From NCBI RefSeq assembly GCF_000143415.4, contig NW_003314261.1, positions 1,511,597 to 1,575,596 on the forward strand: a stretch of 64,000 bases of DNA. Direction: 5' to 3'. Below, one piece after another: positions 18,657-30,612 of this stretch; the stretch's first letter is position 1, and every line of letters begins with the position of its first letter. Origin of the DNA: Selaginella moellendorffii. Taxonomy: Eukaryota > Streptophyta > Lycopodiopsida > Selaginellales > Selaginellaceae. The notes under the pieces are model-generated. The model was not told the origin of the DNA and ran no database searches. It was given only the letters and a program-made list of their open reading frames with translations. Both the position numbers and the translations under genes were made by a program.

Positions 18657-18808
18657 TGGGCTAAGTATTAATTACCAAGGAAGCAGTGTAAACAAGCTTA
18701 ATGTTGTTACTTTAATGCTTAAGTAGACTAATATTTAGAAAGTTTTAATCTTCATTTTACAAACAAAATTTGGCTAATGGGTTTTTTTTTTTTTTTTTGC
18801 TATTTTTT

Positions 18809-19396
18809 TCAGTAAATTGCAAATTGTTGAAGGCATGAATAGCTTTGCTGTTGACCATATTGTGACTCAACTACAGTGTTAATAAACTGTGATTGTCCTG
18901 GAAGTAAATGTGCACCAATCTTAGCTAACTCATCCGCAACCTGATTTCCAACGATGTCATAGTGCCCCTTCACCTTACAAAAATGAACTGGAACAAATGA
19001 TGTTCCTGCAAGCCAAACAATCGTCTGGATGATATCTGCATTTGGGTGGTGACCCAGGGCTATTGGATCTTGCACATACATCTCCAGCAGCGTCAAGGAG
19101 TCATAACTGTCGGTGTATACAAAGACTGGCTCCCACAATCCCCAGTGCCATTCCATCTCCAAACAAATTTCAAGGGCTCGCATCAAACCCAACAGCTCAA
19201 ACGTGATAGTGGAGGAACTTGTATGTAAGTTGTCGTTTGCCCTTCTTCCACAAGCGAGTCGCATAGAAACTCTCGAGATAAACACTCCATAACCTCCGAA
19301 AACTCTGCGCTTGAAAGATCCATCAGTAAAAGCTTGTAATCCATGATCGCTAGCTACCATTTCCCACGTACGCATGACCTTGTCCACCTCAAACAT
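18809..19396 (-). CDS. RNase H domain protein R2
   Basis: 195 residues, one serine longer than R1 (HTSSSTITFE). D, E, D, H and D catalytic residues are intact. It differs by scattered substitutions (for example MRTWEMV, FISRV). The in-frame upstream ORF with its TGA is at 19400-19618. It sits after the partial IRL of module B1. Confidence 0.8.
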   Translation of the reverse strand: MFEVDKVMRTWEMVASDHGLQAFTDGSFKRRVFGGYGVFISRVSMRLACGRRANDNLHTSSSTITFELLGLMRALEICLEMEWHWGLWEPVFVYTDSYDSLTLLEMYVQDPIALGHHPNADIIQTIVWLAGTSFVPVHFCKVKGHYDIVGNQVADELAKIGAHLLPGQSQFINTVVESQYGQQQSYSCLQQFAIY

Positions 19397-19706
19397 ATTT
19401 CACTTGCTCGCCTTTAATGCTCTCTTCCTGTTCTGAAAAGTATACCTAACCCAAAAAGGCAATCGCATTTTATATAAGCTATGGAAATAATGTTTTAATT
19501 TGGAAATTCGAAGTGTCCCTGAGGACGAAGATGATGCACGATCCGATAGACCAACAGCTCTAGAAACCTGCCAATGCGACTTAGAAACTTCATCCTTTCG
19601 TCTGGATCGAGCCTGCAATCAGGAAAGCTGATCACACTATCGCTTGCTGTTTAGAACTTGAAGAAAAGCCAGAAGGAAAAAAGCAGCGTTAGCAGGAGAG
19701 ATCAGC

Positions 19707-19884
19707 ATGGCAGCCGGGGGCGGCGATCTTATATGGCAGTCGCTCCTCCTGTCGTTTTCCAACCGCCTCATCCGACGCATGCACGCGCTTACCGATTTAT
19801 ATTCCACGGCTTACACCAAGCAACGCTGTGCTTTCCTGGAGAAAAACAAGGCCTTCACAAAACCAGAAAAAGATCTTGTCTCCC
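19707..19884 (+). CDS. M segment 2 of the RNase H unit
   Basis: Same open N-terminal segment as in unit 1 (MAAGGGDLIWQSLL), followed by antisense SET 3' sequence. Unidentified. Confidence 0.3.
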
Positions 19885-19888
19885 AAAG

Positions 19889-19960
19889 TTATGCCTGGCG
19901 TGTGCCATCCAGCCGAAATGCTTCACGCTCTTTAAAACTCTCAGCTCACCATCTAGGACG
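19889..19960 (-). pseudogene. SET last-exon remnant at the A2 junction
   Basis: 72 bp of the inverted SET last exon, cut after CATCTAGGACG and fused to RCC1 intron 5 at GCGTTTTC. The same junction recurs at 27234-27305. Each marks the left edge of an A module. Confidence 0.8.
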
Positions 19961-20002
19961 CGTTTTCTTTTTTTCTTGCAAGAAATGCTCATATGCTTTC
20001 AG

Positions 20003-20217
20003 AGAATGGGGATCTATATACGTGGGGAAAGAATCGCGACTACCAGCTCGGAATTCCTGGACTTAAGGATGAGCAACTAGATCCCGTTTTGGTACAATTT
20101 CCACAGGCTCTTCATGAGAAAACTCCGGTAGAAGTGTTGGGTGTTTCTTGTGGAGCTAATCACGGGGTTTGTATTGTTTCGAGACCCAAACCAGCTCAGG
20201 TAACACAGAGCTTGTAA
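20003..20217 (+). pseudogene. RCC1 last-exon copy, A2
   Basis: Identical in layout to exon 6 of the RCC1 gene (offset 7,373), with the end of intron 5 before it; GCCAG in the intron has become GCAAG. No upstream exons, so it can only encode one blade, from an internal ATG. Confidence 0.85.
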
Positions 20218-20334
20218 CATTGGAATTCGTAAACAAAGACGCGATGGTAAGGTGATAATCCTGGATGTCAGCTCCACTATGAAGAAGGCTTACACTGTGA
20301 TGATTCTTCCATTTGGTTTTGATTTTGAGTGAGT

Positions 20335-21557
20335 ATGGAGCCCAAGAGCAGGATTCTGATCGTTGGAGCTACGGGATACATCGGCAAGTACATCGCTACT
20401 GCTAGTATTCAATCGGGTCATCCAACTAGTATACTAGTTCGTCCACAGGTACTTTCAAGCTATCTATATTTCTTCTTTGATCTCTGGGGTGAGTTTCAGG
20501 TGTCAAAACATGTTGATAAAGTCCGGTTCCTGGTTGGGCTAAGAAAAGCCGGAGCAACGATTTACACCGTACTAGCTATCATCAGTTACTTGGTGTTGGT
20601 TCACTTACATTTCTGCTTTTTGGAAACCAGTGCTTTCTGGAAGACCGAGAGGATCTTGTGCGAATATTACAGCAAGTCGATGTTGTGATCTGCGCTCTTG
20701 GGGAAGATCAACTAAAGCTCCAGTACGATCTCATCAGAGCCGTGAAAGAAGCTGGAAACATCAAGGTGAAGTTTACGGTTTTCAAGTGAATCCCGACTTA
20801 CACAGTTGTCTTCTCCAGAAGTTCTACCCCTCCGAGTTTGGGATGGACGCGGATAGGATCTGCAAGGACCAGTCCATTCCCGAGAGCCCCATGTATAGGG
20901 ACAAGGTAGCTATCCGGAGAGCCATCGAAGCAGCAGGAATTCCTCATACGTTTTTCATGGCGAACTGTATCATGGGGCTCATGCTCGCCAGTTTCGTACA
21001 AATGGACGGTTTCCCGACTTTCACTCCACCCAGAGACAAGGTTTGCATTTACAAAGATGGAGATCACAAAGGTACCAGTTTTGTTGTTTCTAGATCATGC
21101 ATTTGTCTCTTTTTACTTTGGCGGATTCACAGTCATGTATATCTCCGAGGAGGACCTCGCAACTTACTTGCTCAAGTCGGTCGATGATCCCAGAACACTC
21201 AACAAGGCTCTTTACGTTCGCCCTCCCGGAAACGCCTTGACAATGAACGAGCAAGTAGCATTGTGGGAAGAAATGACCGGCAGCACCCTTGAAAAGAGGT
21301 GGATGAGTGAGGAGGAGGTTCTTCTACACATCAACGGTGAGAGCTTTCATTTGCGAGGTCTACTGACGGGATTGTTTGGTTTTGCAGATGCTCAAACTCC
21401 ATTGCAGCTCAGAGAGGTGTGGACGCGCATCTATCACGTTTTTTACAATGGAGCTATGTGCTTCGAGTTGGCTCCGGATGATATTGAAGCCACTGCTTTG
21501 TATCCTGAGGTAGAGTATACTTCTCCACAAGTATATCTCAAGCCTTATGTGTGCTGA
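20335..21557 (+). CDS. Isoflavone reductase-like NADPH reductase, copy 2 (IRL-2)
   Basis: Six exons at a constant offset of 7,374 from IRL-1 (20335-20448, 20500-20568, 20631-20765, 20819-21071, 21133-21336, 21388-21557), 314 residues. All splice sites, the GATGYIG motif and K135 are intact. Only a few differences from IRL-1, including V to A in the C-terminal region and KPYVC at the end. The upstream 120 bp, with the RCC1 last exon beyond, are copied too, so it probably carries the same proximal promoter. It should encode an active enzyme with the same substrate as IRL-1. Confidence 0.9.
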
Positions 21558-22188
21558 TTCCTTGATCAACATCCTTGATCAACACGGAGCTTCAACAATG
21601 AATACTAACTTGCTCCACGTATCAAGCAGAAACGTGCACGGCAATCTTGAAAATGTTCTGGAGGCAAACTCCATAAGTTCAATAATGTTAGTTTTCTTCT
21701 CTCAGGAATCCAAAGTGTTTGGTTACGAAGATCTTATTCACATTTTCACACTTGTTCCTGCACAACCAGCTAGAGGTCTCTTTTGTCACTAAAGTAGTGA
21801 GTGAAGGAGGTGTCATTGAGCAACTTTTCCTTGAGAGTTTTAGGCAGCAAGATGTGTACGTCGACACTGCTGCTTTGATCGATTGATCTGAGCTGGAAAA
21901 AGTGCTACAAACGATGGCAGACAAGAGAATGCAAGACTGAGCTAATGCACCACCCCGCCACCCAAAATCATTGCCTGGAAACCTCCACAGAGCTGTGCTA
22001 TAATGCATTGATGCCAGCATTGCCCCAGGAAAGTCCAGCTACGTAGAGCTTGTGGTCTAAAATTTAAAAAGCTAAGCATTACTTACCACCAAGGAAGCAA
22101 TGCTCAAGAAAATTAGCATTTAGAAAGTTTTAATCTTCATTTTACAAACAAAATTTGGCTAATGGTTTTTTTTTTTGCTTTTTGTTTT

Positions 22189-22773
22189 TCAGTAAATCAC
22201 AAATTGTTGAGGGCGTGAATAGCTTTGCTGCTGACCATATTGTGACTCAACTACAGTGTTAATAAACTGTGATTGTCCTGGAAGTAAATGTGCACCAATC
22301 TTAGCTAACTCATCTGCAACCTGATTTCCAGCGATGTCGTAATGCCCCTTCACCTTACAAAAATGAACTGGAACAAGTGATGTTCCTGCAAGCCAAACTA
22401 TCGTCTGGATGATATCTGCATTTGGGTGGCGACCCAGGGCTATTGGATCTTGCACATACATCTCCAGCAGTGTCAAGGAGTCATAACTGTCGGTGTATAC
22501 AAAGACTGGCTCCCACAATCCCCAGCGCCATTCCATCTCTAAACAGATTTCGAGGGCTCGCATCAAACCCAACAGCTCAAACGTGATAGTGGAGCTTGTA
22601 TGTAAGTTGTCGTTTGCCCTTCTTCCACAAGCGAGTCGCATGGAAACTCTCGGGATAAACACTCCATAACCTCCGAAAACCCCGCGTTTGAAGGATCCGT
22701 CAGTAAAAGCCTGCAATCCATGATCGCTGGCTACCATTTCTTGAGTACGCACGACCTTGTCCACCTCAAACAT
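22189..22773 (-). CDS. RNase H domain protein R3
   Basis: 194 residues, very close to R1; catalytic residues intact. Upstream in-frame ORF at 22777-22995. Belongs to module A2, after a copied IRL 3' flank. Confidence 0.8.
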   Translation of the reverse strand: MFEVDKVVRTQEMVASDHGLQAFTDGSFKRGVFGGYGVFIPRVSMRLACGRRANDNLHTSSTITFELLGLMRALEICLEMEWRWGLWEPVFVYTDSYDSLTLLEMYVQDPIALGRHPNADIIQTIVWLAGTSLVPVHFCKVKGHYDIAGNQVADELAKIGAHLLPGQSQFINTVVESQYGQQQSYSRPQQFVIY

Positions 22774-23082
22774 ATTTCACTTGCTTGCCTTTAATGCTCT
22801 CTTCCTGTTCTGGAAAGTATACCTAACCCAAAAAGGCAATCGCATTTTATATAAGCTATGGAAATAATGCTTTAATTTGGAAATTCGAAGCGTCCCTGAG
22901 GACGAAGATGATGCACGTTCCGATAGACCAACAGCCCTAGAAACCTGCCAATACGACTTAGAAACTTCAACCTTTCGTCTGGATCGAGCCTGCAATCAGG
23001 AAAGCTGGTCACGCTATCGCTCGCTGTTTAGAACTTGAAGAAAAGCCAGAAGGAAAAAGCAGCGTTAGCAGGAGAGATCAGC

Positions 23083-23260
23083 ATGGCAGCCGGGGGCGGC
23101 GATCTTATACGGCAGTTGCTCCTCCCGTCGTTTTCCAACCGCCTCATCCGACGCATGCACGCGCTTACCGATTTATATTCCACGGCTTACACCAAGCAAC
23201 GCTGTGCTTTCCTGGAGAAAAACAAGGCCTTCACAAAACCAGAAAAAGATCTTGTCTCCC
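23083..23260 (+). CDS. M segment 3 of the RNase H unit
   Basis: Open N-terminal segment as in unit 1 (MAAGGGDLIRQLLL), fused to antisense SET. Unidentified. Confidence 0.3.
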
Positions 23261-23264
23261 AAAG

Positions 23265-25058
23265 TTATGCCTGGCATGTGCCATTCAGCCGAAATGCTTC
23301 ACGCTCTTTAAAACTCTCAGCTCACCATCTAGGACGCGGCAGCTAGAAGTTGTCTACTTCTCGACCTCCATGAGTGTTGATTTAGTTCCTGCCAGACGGT
23401 GTTAGGGCCCAACCAGGATTGATTTTTCATGCGTCTCGATTCGCCGTGCTACTTCCAGGCACACAGGAGAACCTTGAAGTGGTTTTTGACCCCTGAGAAG
23501 CACAAACAATGTGTCTCTTCAAAGAAAAAGGAATGTGTTTTACAGCGTGTTTCCGCCAAGTTGATCTTTAATTATCGTGTTCATTTCCGGGAATTGCGTC
23601 AATAGCTCAGTCTGCGGTTTGTGAAAAGTGATTCAGCACCACACCTCTTAGCACGCTCATTACCTCGTCATACGGATTTTCAGGCACAGTGAAGCCATAA
23701 TCAAGTGCAAGCTCTGCGTTTGAAAGATCACCATAGTTTATCCAAATCTGCGAAGCCGAATGAAACATGAAAACAAAACAAAGACCACTGCCTCTACCTG
23801 ATCGTTTTCAGCATAGTCTCTGTCCGCTGTAACCTGCTTGTGGTACGGAAAGGAAAAAGAAAGAACTTCAGGCGTATCTTACAACTGCGTAGTTGAGAAG
23901 CCCGTTAAATGAGAGCTTCGCAAAGCTGGTTGCGTTGTGGTTGAAAAAATCGAGCATTGGTATCTGCTAACGCCGCGTTATAATGTACACAAGGACGTAA
24001 ACAGAATTAAAGGGAGACATACCATTACTAATGTCGAGTCCTCTCCAATGGCTAGTGAACGAGAAAAAACTGCAGCAAAGGAAGGACGAACAAAACTAGC
24101 AAGAAACAAGCTTGCTTCCTGTACCTGTGGCGTATACATGCTTCAAGTCTTCAAGAGACACTTTACCGAATAGTTGAGGCCAAACATCAAGTGCCTGCTC
24201 CAGTACACAGGTACAAAAATCCTTCAAGCATCAAAGTAAAAAATTTCCCCCTTGAATAAAACCATTCGGAAAAGAAAAAAACAGTAAAAAAACTAAGTGA
24301 ATGAAAGCTTGCAAAATAGAAAACTACCCGAAGTACTTACGTTTTGCACTTGGCCAAACTCAGTTGTTATCATTTCCAGCCGCTCACGAGCCTTGCCGTA
24401 TAAAGGGCTCGCCCTCAAGTAACTTAGCTCGGTGTCCTCCCAACGAAACTACGCACTTGAAAACTTTGAGAAACAAAAACTCGATAGTCCAGTACCCGTG
24501 TTGTCGAGCTCCGCTGGTTGAGGAAGACACGAGATGTATGGTGCCCATACTGACGAGAAAGATTTAGCAAAGCGAAGACGAAAATGTTGAGAGTAAACTT
24601 GCCTGGCCTTTGTAGCGTTCCATGAGGACAATAAGAGCAAGTTTGGTCCACGGCTTAACAGTGCTGGGCAAAACCGTGCTGAGCTGGTCAGGAAGATCAC
24701 TAGGAGCTATCATCTGGACGTAAACAAGAACCAACATTATCCCCTGCGCCATAGACTCATCAATGAATCAAAAGGAAAAAACTAAAAACCGATACTCGAC
24801 CTGCCCGCCAGATTCTCGCGAAGTCCCAATGCGCACCGCCGATGGATCGCCATCATCGTTCCGGCTCGCGAGCCACGACATAAAACCTGCGTAGCAATTG
24901 CTCAGCTTCCGCTGCGCCTGGTTCTGGAATAATCAAGCCCAGAACTCGCGAAAACGATCGATCGACAGTCGATCTGTCAGCGTACCTGAAGCGCCCAACA
25001 GCTCCTCGAGATCGATCCAGCCGCGCCGGGAAGAAGAAGAATCCTGGGCGGCCCACAT
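23265..25058 (-). pseudogene. SET gene pseudocopy B2 (inverted)
   Basis: Same shared deletions as B1 (exon 1 11 nt, exon 3 about 94 nt). The start codon is followed by TGG rather than a stop. An extra G before the exon 5 donor (ACACGGGTAC) adds a further frameshift. Confidence 0.85.
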
Positions 25059-25179
25059 TTCTCCTCTCCAAAACCAAAACATATGTATTGCCACGTCATG
25101 GGAAAGCGTCGCTGATGTGGCAGATTCTCGTGCTGCCACGTATTGAGTGCCTGCCACGTGGCAGTTGTATGCGCTACAA

Positions 25180-25422
25180 ACCCCGTGATTAGCTCCACAA
25201 GAAACACCCAACACTTCTACCGGAGTTTTGTCATGAAGAGCCTGTGGAAATTGTACCGGAACTGGATCTAGTTGCTCATCCTTAAGTCCAGGAATTCCGA
25301 GCTGGTAGTCGCGATTCTTTCCCCACGTATATAGTTCCCCACACTCTGAAAGCATATGAGCATTTCTTAAGGGTACTAACAAGTGATTGCTGCTGTCCAA
25401 GCTGGTCCACAAGCAATGTAAG
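25180..25422 (-). pseudogene. Inverted RCC1 exon 6 / exon 5 fragment, B2
   Basis: Same fragment and borders as in B1, with point differences. Confidence 0.75.
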
Positions 25423-25667
25423 GAAACTGGGGAAAAAAAACCGGGACACAGCACGCTTCCGAGATGAGTTGACGTTGAACCATATGGTGTCGTTCTTGCC
25501 AAAGTCGGACCTCCTCACCACCTGTGAGTGGGCAAGAACGTACTTGTGTGGCTGCTGCTCTTGGCCGGAGAGTCGATCTCGATGTTACTGAGCCGCATCC
25601 ACAACACAGAGCGCAGAGTCTTTGTGTTGAGCAGCATCAAAGTGTTGGGGACGTGACTGCACAGCAC

Positions 25668-26015
25668 CAGTTTCGTACAAATGGACGGTTTCCTGACTTT
25701 CACTCCACCCAGAGACAAGGTTTGCATTTACAAAGATGGAGATCACAAAAGTACCACTTTTGTTCATGCATTTGTCTCTTTTTACTTTGGCAGATTCACA
25801 GTCATGTATCTCTCCAGGAGGAGCTAGCTTGCTCAAGTGGGTCGATGATCCCAGAACGCTCAACAAGGCTCTTTACGCTCGCTCGAAATGACCGGGAGCA
25901 CACTTGAAAAGAGGTGGATGAGCGAGGATGGATTTTTCCACACATCAATGGTGAGAGTTTTCATTTGTGAGGTCTACTGATGGGATTGCTTGGTTTTGCA
26001 ATCCCGTCAGTAGAC
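25668..26015 (+). pseudogene. Partial IRL with foldback end, B2
   Basis: Same borders as B1; hairpin at 25972-26015. The reading frame is lost after ALYARS. Confidence 0.8.
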
Positions 26016-26157
26016 TGGGCTAAGCATTAATTACCACCAAGGAACAAGCTTAATGTTGTTACTTTAATGCTTAAGTAGATTAATATTTAGAAAGTTTTAA
26101 TCTTCATTTTACAAACAAAATTTGGCTAATGGGTTTTTTTTTTTTTTGCTATTTTTT

Positions 26158-26742
26158 TCAGTAAATCGCAAATTGTTGAGGGCGTGAATAGCTTTGCTGT
26201 TGACCATATTGTGACTCAACTACAGTGTTAATAAACTGTGATTGTCCTGGAAGTAAATGTGCACCAATCTTAGCTAACTCATCTGCAACCTGATTTCCAG
26301 CAATGTCGTAGTGCCCCTTCACCTTACAAAAATGAACTGGAACAAATGATGTTCCTGCAAGCCAAACTATCGTCTGGATGATATTTGCATTTGGGTGGCG
26401 ACCCAGGGCTATTGGATCTTGCACATACATCTCCAGCAGCATCAAGGAGTCATAACTGTCAGTGTATACAAAGACTGGCTCCCACAATCCCCAGTGCCAT
26501 TCCATCTCCAAACAGATTTCAAGTGCTCGCATCAAACCTAACAGCTCAAACGTGATAGTGGAGCTTGTATGTAAGTTGTCGTTTGCCCTTCTTCCACAAG
26601 CGAGTCGCATGGAAACTCTCGGGATAAACACTCCATAACCTCCGAAAACTCCGCGCTTGAAAGATCCGTCAGTAAAAGCTTGCAATCCATGATCGCTAGC
26701 TACCATTTCCCGCGTACGCACGACTTTGTCCACCTCAAACAT
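26158..26742 (-). CDS. RNase H domain protein R4
   Basis: 194 residues; DEDD residues intact; substitutions such as LMLLEM and NANI. No upstream ORF of useful length was seen here. Confidence 0.78.
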   Translation of the reverse strand: MFEVDKVVRTREMVASDHGLQAFTDGSFKRGVFGGYGVFIPRVSMRLACGRRANDNLHTSSTITFELLGLMRALEICLEMEWHWGLWEPVFVYTDSYDSLMLLEMYVQDPIALGRHPNANIIQTIVWLAGTSFVPVHFCKVKGHYDIAGNQVADELAKIGAHLLPGQSQFINTVVESQYGQQQSYSRPQQFAIY

Positions 26743-27051
26743 ATTTCACTTGCTCGCCTTTAATGCTCTCTTCCTGTTCTGGAAAGTATACCTGACCCAA
26801 AAAGGCAATGGCATTTTATATAAGCTATGGAAATAATGCTTTAATTTGGAAATTCGAAGCGTCCCTGAGGACGAAGATGATGCACGATCCGATAGACCAA
26901 CAGCTCTAGAAACCTACCAATATGACTTAGAAACTTCATCCTTTCGTCTGGATCGAGCCTGCAATCAGGAAAGCTGATCACGCTATCGCTCGCTGTTTAG
27001 AACTTGAAGAAAAGCCAGAAGGAAAAAGCAGCGTTAGCAGGAGAGATCAGC

Positions 27052-27229
27052 ATGGGAGCCGGGGGTGGCAATCTTATACGGCAGTCGCTCCTCCCGTCGT
27101 TTTCCAACCACCTCATCCGACGCATGCACGCGCTTACCGATTTATATTCCACGCCTTACATCAAGCAACGCTGTGCTTTCCTGGAGAAAAACAAGGCCTT
27201 CACAAAACCAGAAAAAGATCTTGTCTCCC
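27052..27229 (+). CDS. M segment 4 of the RNase H unit
   Basis: Open segment (MGAGGGNLIRQSLL), then fused to the SET last-exon remnant. Unidentified. Confidence 0.3.
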
Positions 27230-27233
27230 AAAG

Positions 27234-27305
27234 TTATGCCTGGCGTGTGCCATCCAGCCGAAATGCTTCACGCTCTTTAAAACTCTCAGCTCACCATCTA
27301 GGACG
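27234..27305 (-). pseudogene. SET last-exon remnant at the A3 junction
   Basis: Same 72 bp remnant and the same GCGTTTTC fusion to RCC1 intron 5 as in A2. Confidence 0.8.
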
Positions 27306-27347
27306 CGTTTTCTTTTTTTCTTGCAAGAAATGCTCATATGCTTTCAG

Positions 27348-27562
27348 AGAATGGGGATCTATATACGTGGGGAAAGAATCGCGACTACCAGCTCGGAATT
27401 CCTGGACTTAAGGATGAGCAACTAGATCCCGTTTTGGTACAATTTCCACAGGCTCTTCATGAGAAAACTCCAGTAGAAGTGTTGGGTGTTTCTTGTGGAG
27501 CTAATCACGGGGTTTGTATTGTTTCGAGACCCAAACCAGCTCAGGTAACACAGAGCTTGTAA
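27348..27562 (+). pseudogene. RCC1 last-exon copy, A3
   Basis: Single-exon copy at constant offset, differing by one visible substitution (CCGGTAGAAG to CCAGTAGAAG) from the source. No upstream exons. Confidence 0.85.
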
Positions 27563-27679
27563 CATTGGAATTCGTAAACAAAGACGCGATGGTAAGGTGA
27601 TAATCCTGGATGTCAGCTCCACTATGAAGAAGGCTTACACTGTGATGATTCTTCCATTTGGTTTTGATTTTGAGTGAGT

Positions 27680-28902
27680 ATGGAGCCCAAGAGCAGGATT
27701 CTGATCGTTGGAGCTACGGGATACATCGGCAAGTACATCGCTACTGCTAGTATTCAATCGGGTCATCCAACTAGTATACTAGTTCGTCCACAGGTACTTT
27801 CAAGCTATCTATATTTCTTCTTTGATCTCTGGGGTGAGTTTCAGGTGTCAAAACATGTTGATAAAGTCCGGTTCCTGGTTGGGCTAAGAAAAGCCGGAGC
27901 AACGATTTACACCGTACTAGCTATCATCAGTTACTTGGTGTTGGTTCACTTACATTTCTGCTTTTTGGAAACCAGTGCTTTCTGGAAGACCGAGAGGATC
28001 TTGTGCGAATATTACAGCAAGTCGATGTTGTGATCTGCGCTCTTGGGGAAGATCAACTAAAGCTCCAGTACGATCTCATCAGAGCCGTGAAAGAAGCTGG
28101 AAACATCAAGGTGAAGTTTACGGTTTTCAAGTGAATCCCGACTTACACAGTTGTCTTCTCCAGAAGTTCTACCCCTCCGAGTTTGGGATGGACGCGGATA
28201 GGATCTGCAAGGACCAGTCCATTCCCGAGAGCCCCATGTATAGGGACAAGGTAGCTATCCGGAGAGCCATCGAAGCAGCAGGAATTCCTCATACGTTTTT
28301 CATGGCGAACTGTATCATGGGGCTCATGCTCGCCAGTTTCGTACAAATGGACGGTTTCCCGACTTTCACTCCACCCAGAGACAAGGTTTGCATTTACAAA
28401 GATGGAGATCACAAAGGTACCAGTTTTGTTGTTTCTAGATCATGCATTTGTCTCTTTTTACTTTGGCGGATTCACAGTCATGTATATCTCCGAGGAGGAC
28501 CTCGCAACTTACTTGCTCAAGTCGGTCGATGATCCCAGAACACTCAACAAGGCTCTTTACGTTCGCCCTCCCGGAAACGCCTTGACAATGAACGAGCAAG
28601 TAGCATTGTGGGAAGAAATGACCGGCAGCACCCTTGAAAAGAGGTGGATGAGTGAGGAGGAGGTTCTTCTACACATCAACGGTGAGAGCTTTCATTTGCG
28701 AGGTCTACTGACGGGATTGTTTGGTTTTGCAGATGCTCAAACTCCATTGCAGCTCAGAGAGGTGTGGACGCGCATCTATCACGTTTTTTACAATGGAGCT
28801 ATGTGCTTCGAGTTGGCTCCGGATGATATTGAAGCCACTGCTTTGTATCCTGAGGTAGAGTATACTTCTCCACAAGTATATCTCAAGCCTTATGTGTGCT
28901 GA
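27680..28902 (+). CDS. Isoflavone reductase-like NADPH reductase, copy 3 (IRL-3)
   Basis: Six exons at offset 14,719 from IRL-1 (27680-27793, 27845-27913, 27976-28110, 28164-28416, 28478-28681, 28733-28902), 314 residues, all motifs intact. I see no difference from IRL-2 in coding exons, so these two are the youngest pair or have been homogenised. Differences appear only further downstream (GGAGCTTCAAC versus GGAGATTCAAC in the 3' flank). Confidence 0.9.
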
Positions 28903-29545
28903 TTCCTTGATCAACATCCTTGATCAACACGGAGATTCAACAATGAATACTAACTTGCTCCACGTATCAAGCAGAAACGTGCACGGCAATCTTGAAAATT
29001 TTCTGGAGGCAAACTCCATAAGTTCAATAATGTTAGTTTTCTTCTCTCAGGAATCCAAAGTGTTTGGTTACGAAGATCTTATTCACATTTTCACACTTGT
29101 TCCTGCACAACCAGCTAGAGGTCTCTTTTGTCACTAAAGTAGTGAGTGAAGGAGGTGTCATTGAGCAACTTTTCCTTGAGAGTTTTAGGCAGCAAGATGT
29201 GTACGTCGACACTGCTGCTTTGATCGATTGATCTGAGCTGGAAAAAGTGCTACAAACGATGGCAGACAACAGAATGCAAGGCTGAGCTAATACACCACCC
29301 CGCCACCCAAAATCATTGCCTGGAAACCTCGACAGAGCTGTGCTATAATGCATTGATGCCAGCATTGCCCTAGGAAAGTCCAGCTACATTCAAAGGTGGT
29401 TAGAGTTTGTGGTTTAAAATTTAAAGGGCTAAGCATTAATTACCACCAAGGAAGCAATGCTCAAGAAAATTTACATTTAGAAAGTTTTAATCTTCATTTT
29501 ACAAACTAAATTTGGCTAATGGTTTTTTTTTTTTGCTTTTTTTTT

Positions 29546-30130
29546 TCAGTAAATCGCAAATTGTTGAGGGCATGAATAGCTTTGCTGTTGACCATATTGT
29601 GACTCAACTACAGTGTTAATAAACTGTGATTGTCCTGGAAGTAAATGTGCACCAATCTTAGCTAACTCATCTGCAACCTGATTTTCAGCGATGTCGTAAT
29701 GCCCCTTCACCTTACAAAAATGAACTGGAACAAGTGATGTTCCTGCAAGCCAAACTATCGTCTGGATGATATCTGCATTTGGGTGGCGACCCAGGGCTAT
29801 TGGATCTTGCACATACATCTCCAGCAGCGTCAAGGAGTCATAACTGTCGGTGTATACAAAGATTGGCTCCCACAATCCCCAGCGCCATTCCATCTCCAAG
29901 CAGATTTCGAGGGCTCGCATCAAACCTAACAACTCAAACGTGATAATGGAGCTTGTATGTAAGTTGTCGTTTGCCCTTCTTCCACAAGCGAGTCGCATGG
30001 AAACTCTCGGGATAAACACTCCATAACCTCCGAAAACTCCGCGTTTGAAGGATCCGTCAGTAAAAGCCTGCAATCCATGATCGCTGGCTACCATTTCTCG
30101 CGTACGCACGACTTTGTCCACCTCAAACAT
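29546..30130 (-). CDS. RNase H domain protein R5
   Basis: 194 residues; DEDD intact; differences include SIITFE and AENQVAD. The sequence just upstream of the start has a short deletion compared with other units (CACTTGTTGCTCTC). Confidence 0.78.
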   Translation of the reverse strand: MFEVDKVVRTREMVASDHGLQAFTDGSFKRGVFGGYGVFIPRVSMRLACGRRANDNLHTSSIITFELLGLMRALEICLEMEWRWGLWEPIFVYTDSYDSLTLLEMYVQDPIALGRHPNADIIQTIVWLAGTSLVPVHFCKVKGHYDIAENQVADELAKIGAHLLPGQSQFINTVVESQYGQQQSYSCPQQFAIY

Positions 30131-30430
30131 ATTTCACTTGTTGCTCTCTTCCTGTTCTGGAAAGTATACCTAACCCAAAAAGGCAATGGCATTTTATATA
30201 AGCTATGGAAATAATGCTTTAATTTGGAAATTCGAAGCGTCCCTGAGGACGAAGATGATGCACGATCCGATAGACCAACAGCTCTAGAAACCTGCCAATA
30301 CGACTTAGAAACTTCATCCTTTCATCTGGATCGAGCCTGCAATCAGGAAAGCTGATCACACTATCGCTTGCTGTTTAGAACTTGAAGAAAAGTAAGAAGG
30401 AAAAAAGCAGCGTTAGCAGGAGAGATCAGC

Positions 30431-30608
30431 ATGGCAGCCGGGGGCGGCGATCTTATATGGCAGTCGCTCCTCCCGTCGTTTTCCAACCGCCTCATCCGAC
30501 GCATGCACGCGCTTACCGATTTATATTCCACGGCTTACACCAAGCAACGCTGTGCTTTCCTGGAGAAAAACAAGGCCTTCACAAAACCAGAAAAAGATCT
30601 TGTCTCCC
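30431..30608 (+). CDS. M segment 5 of the RNase H unit
   Basis: Open segment as in unit 2; then antisense SET. Unidentified. Confidence 0.3.
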
Positions 30609-30612
30609 AAAG

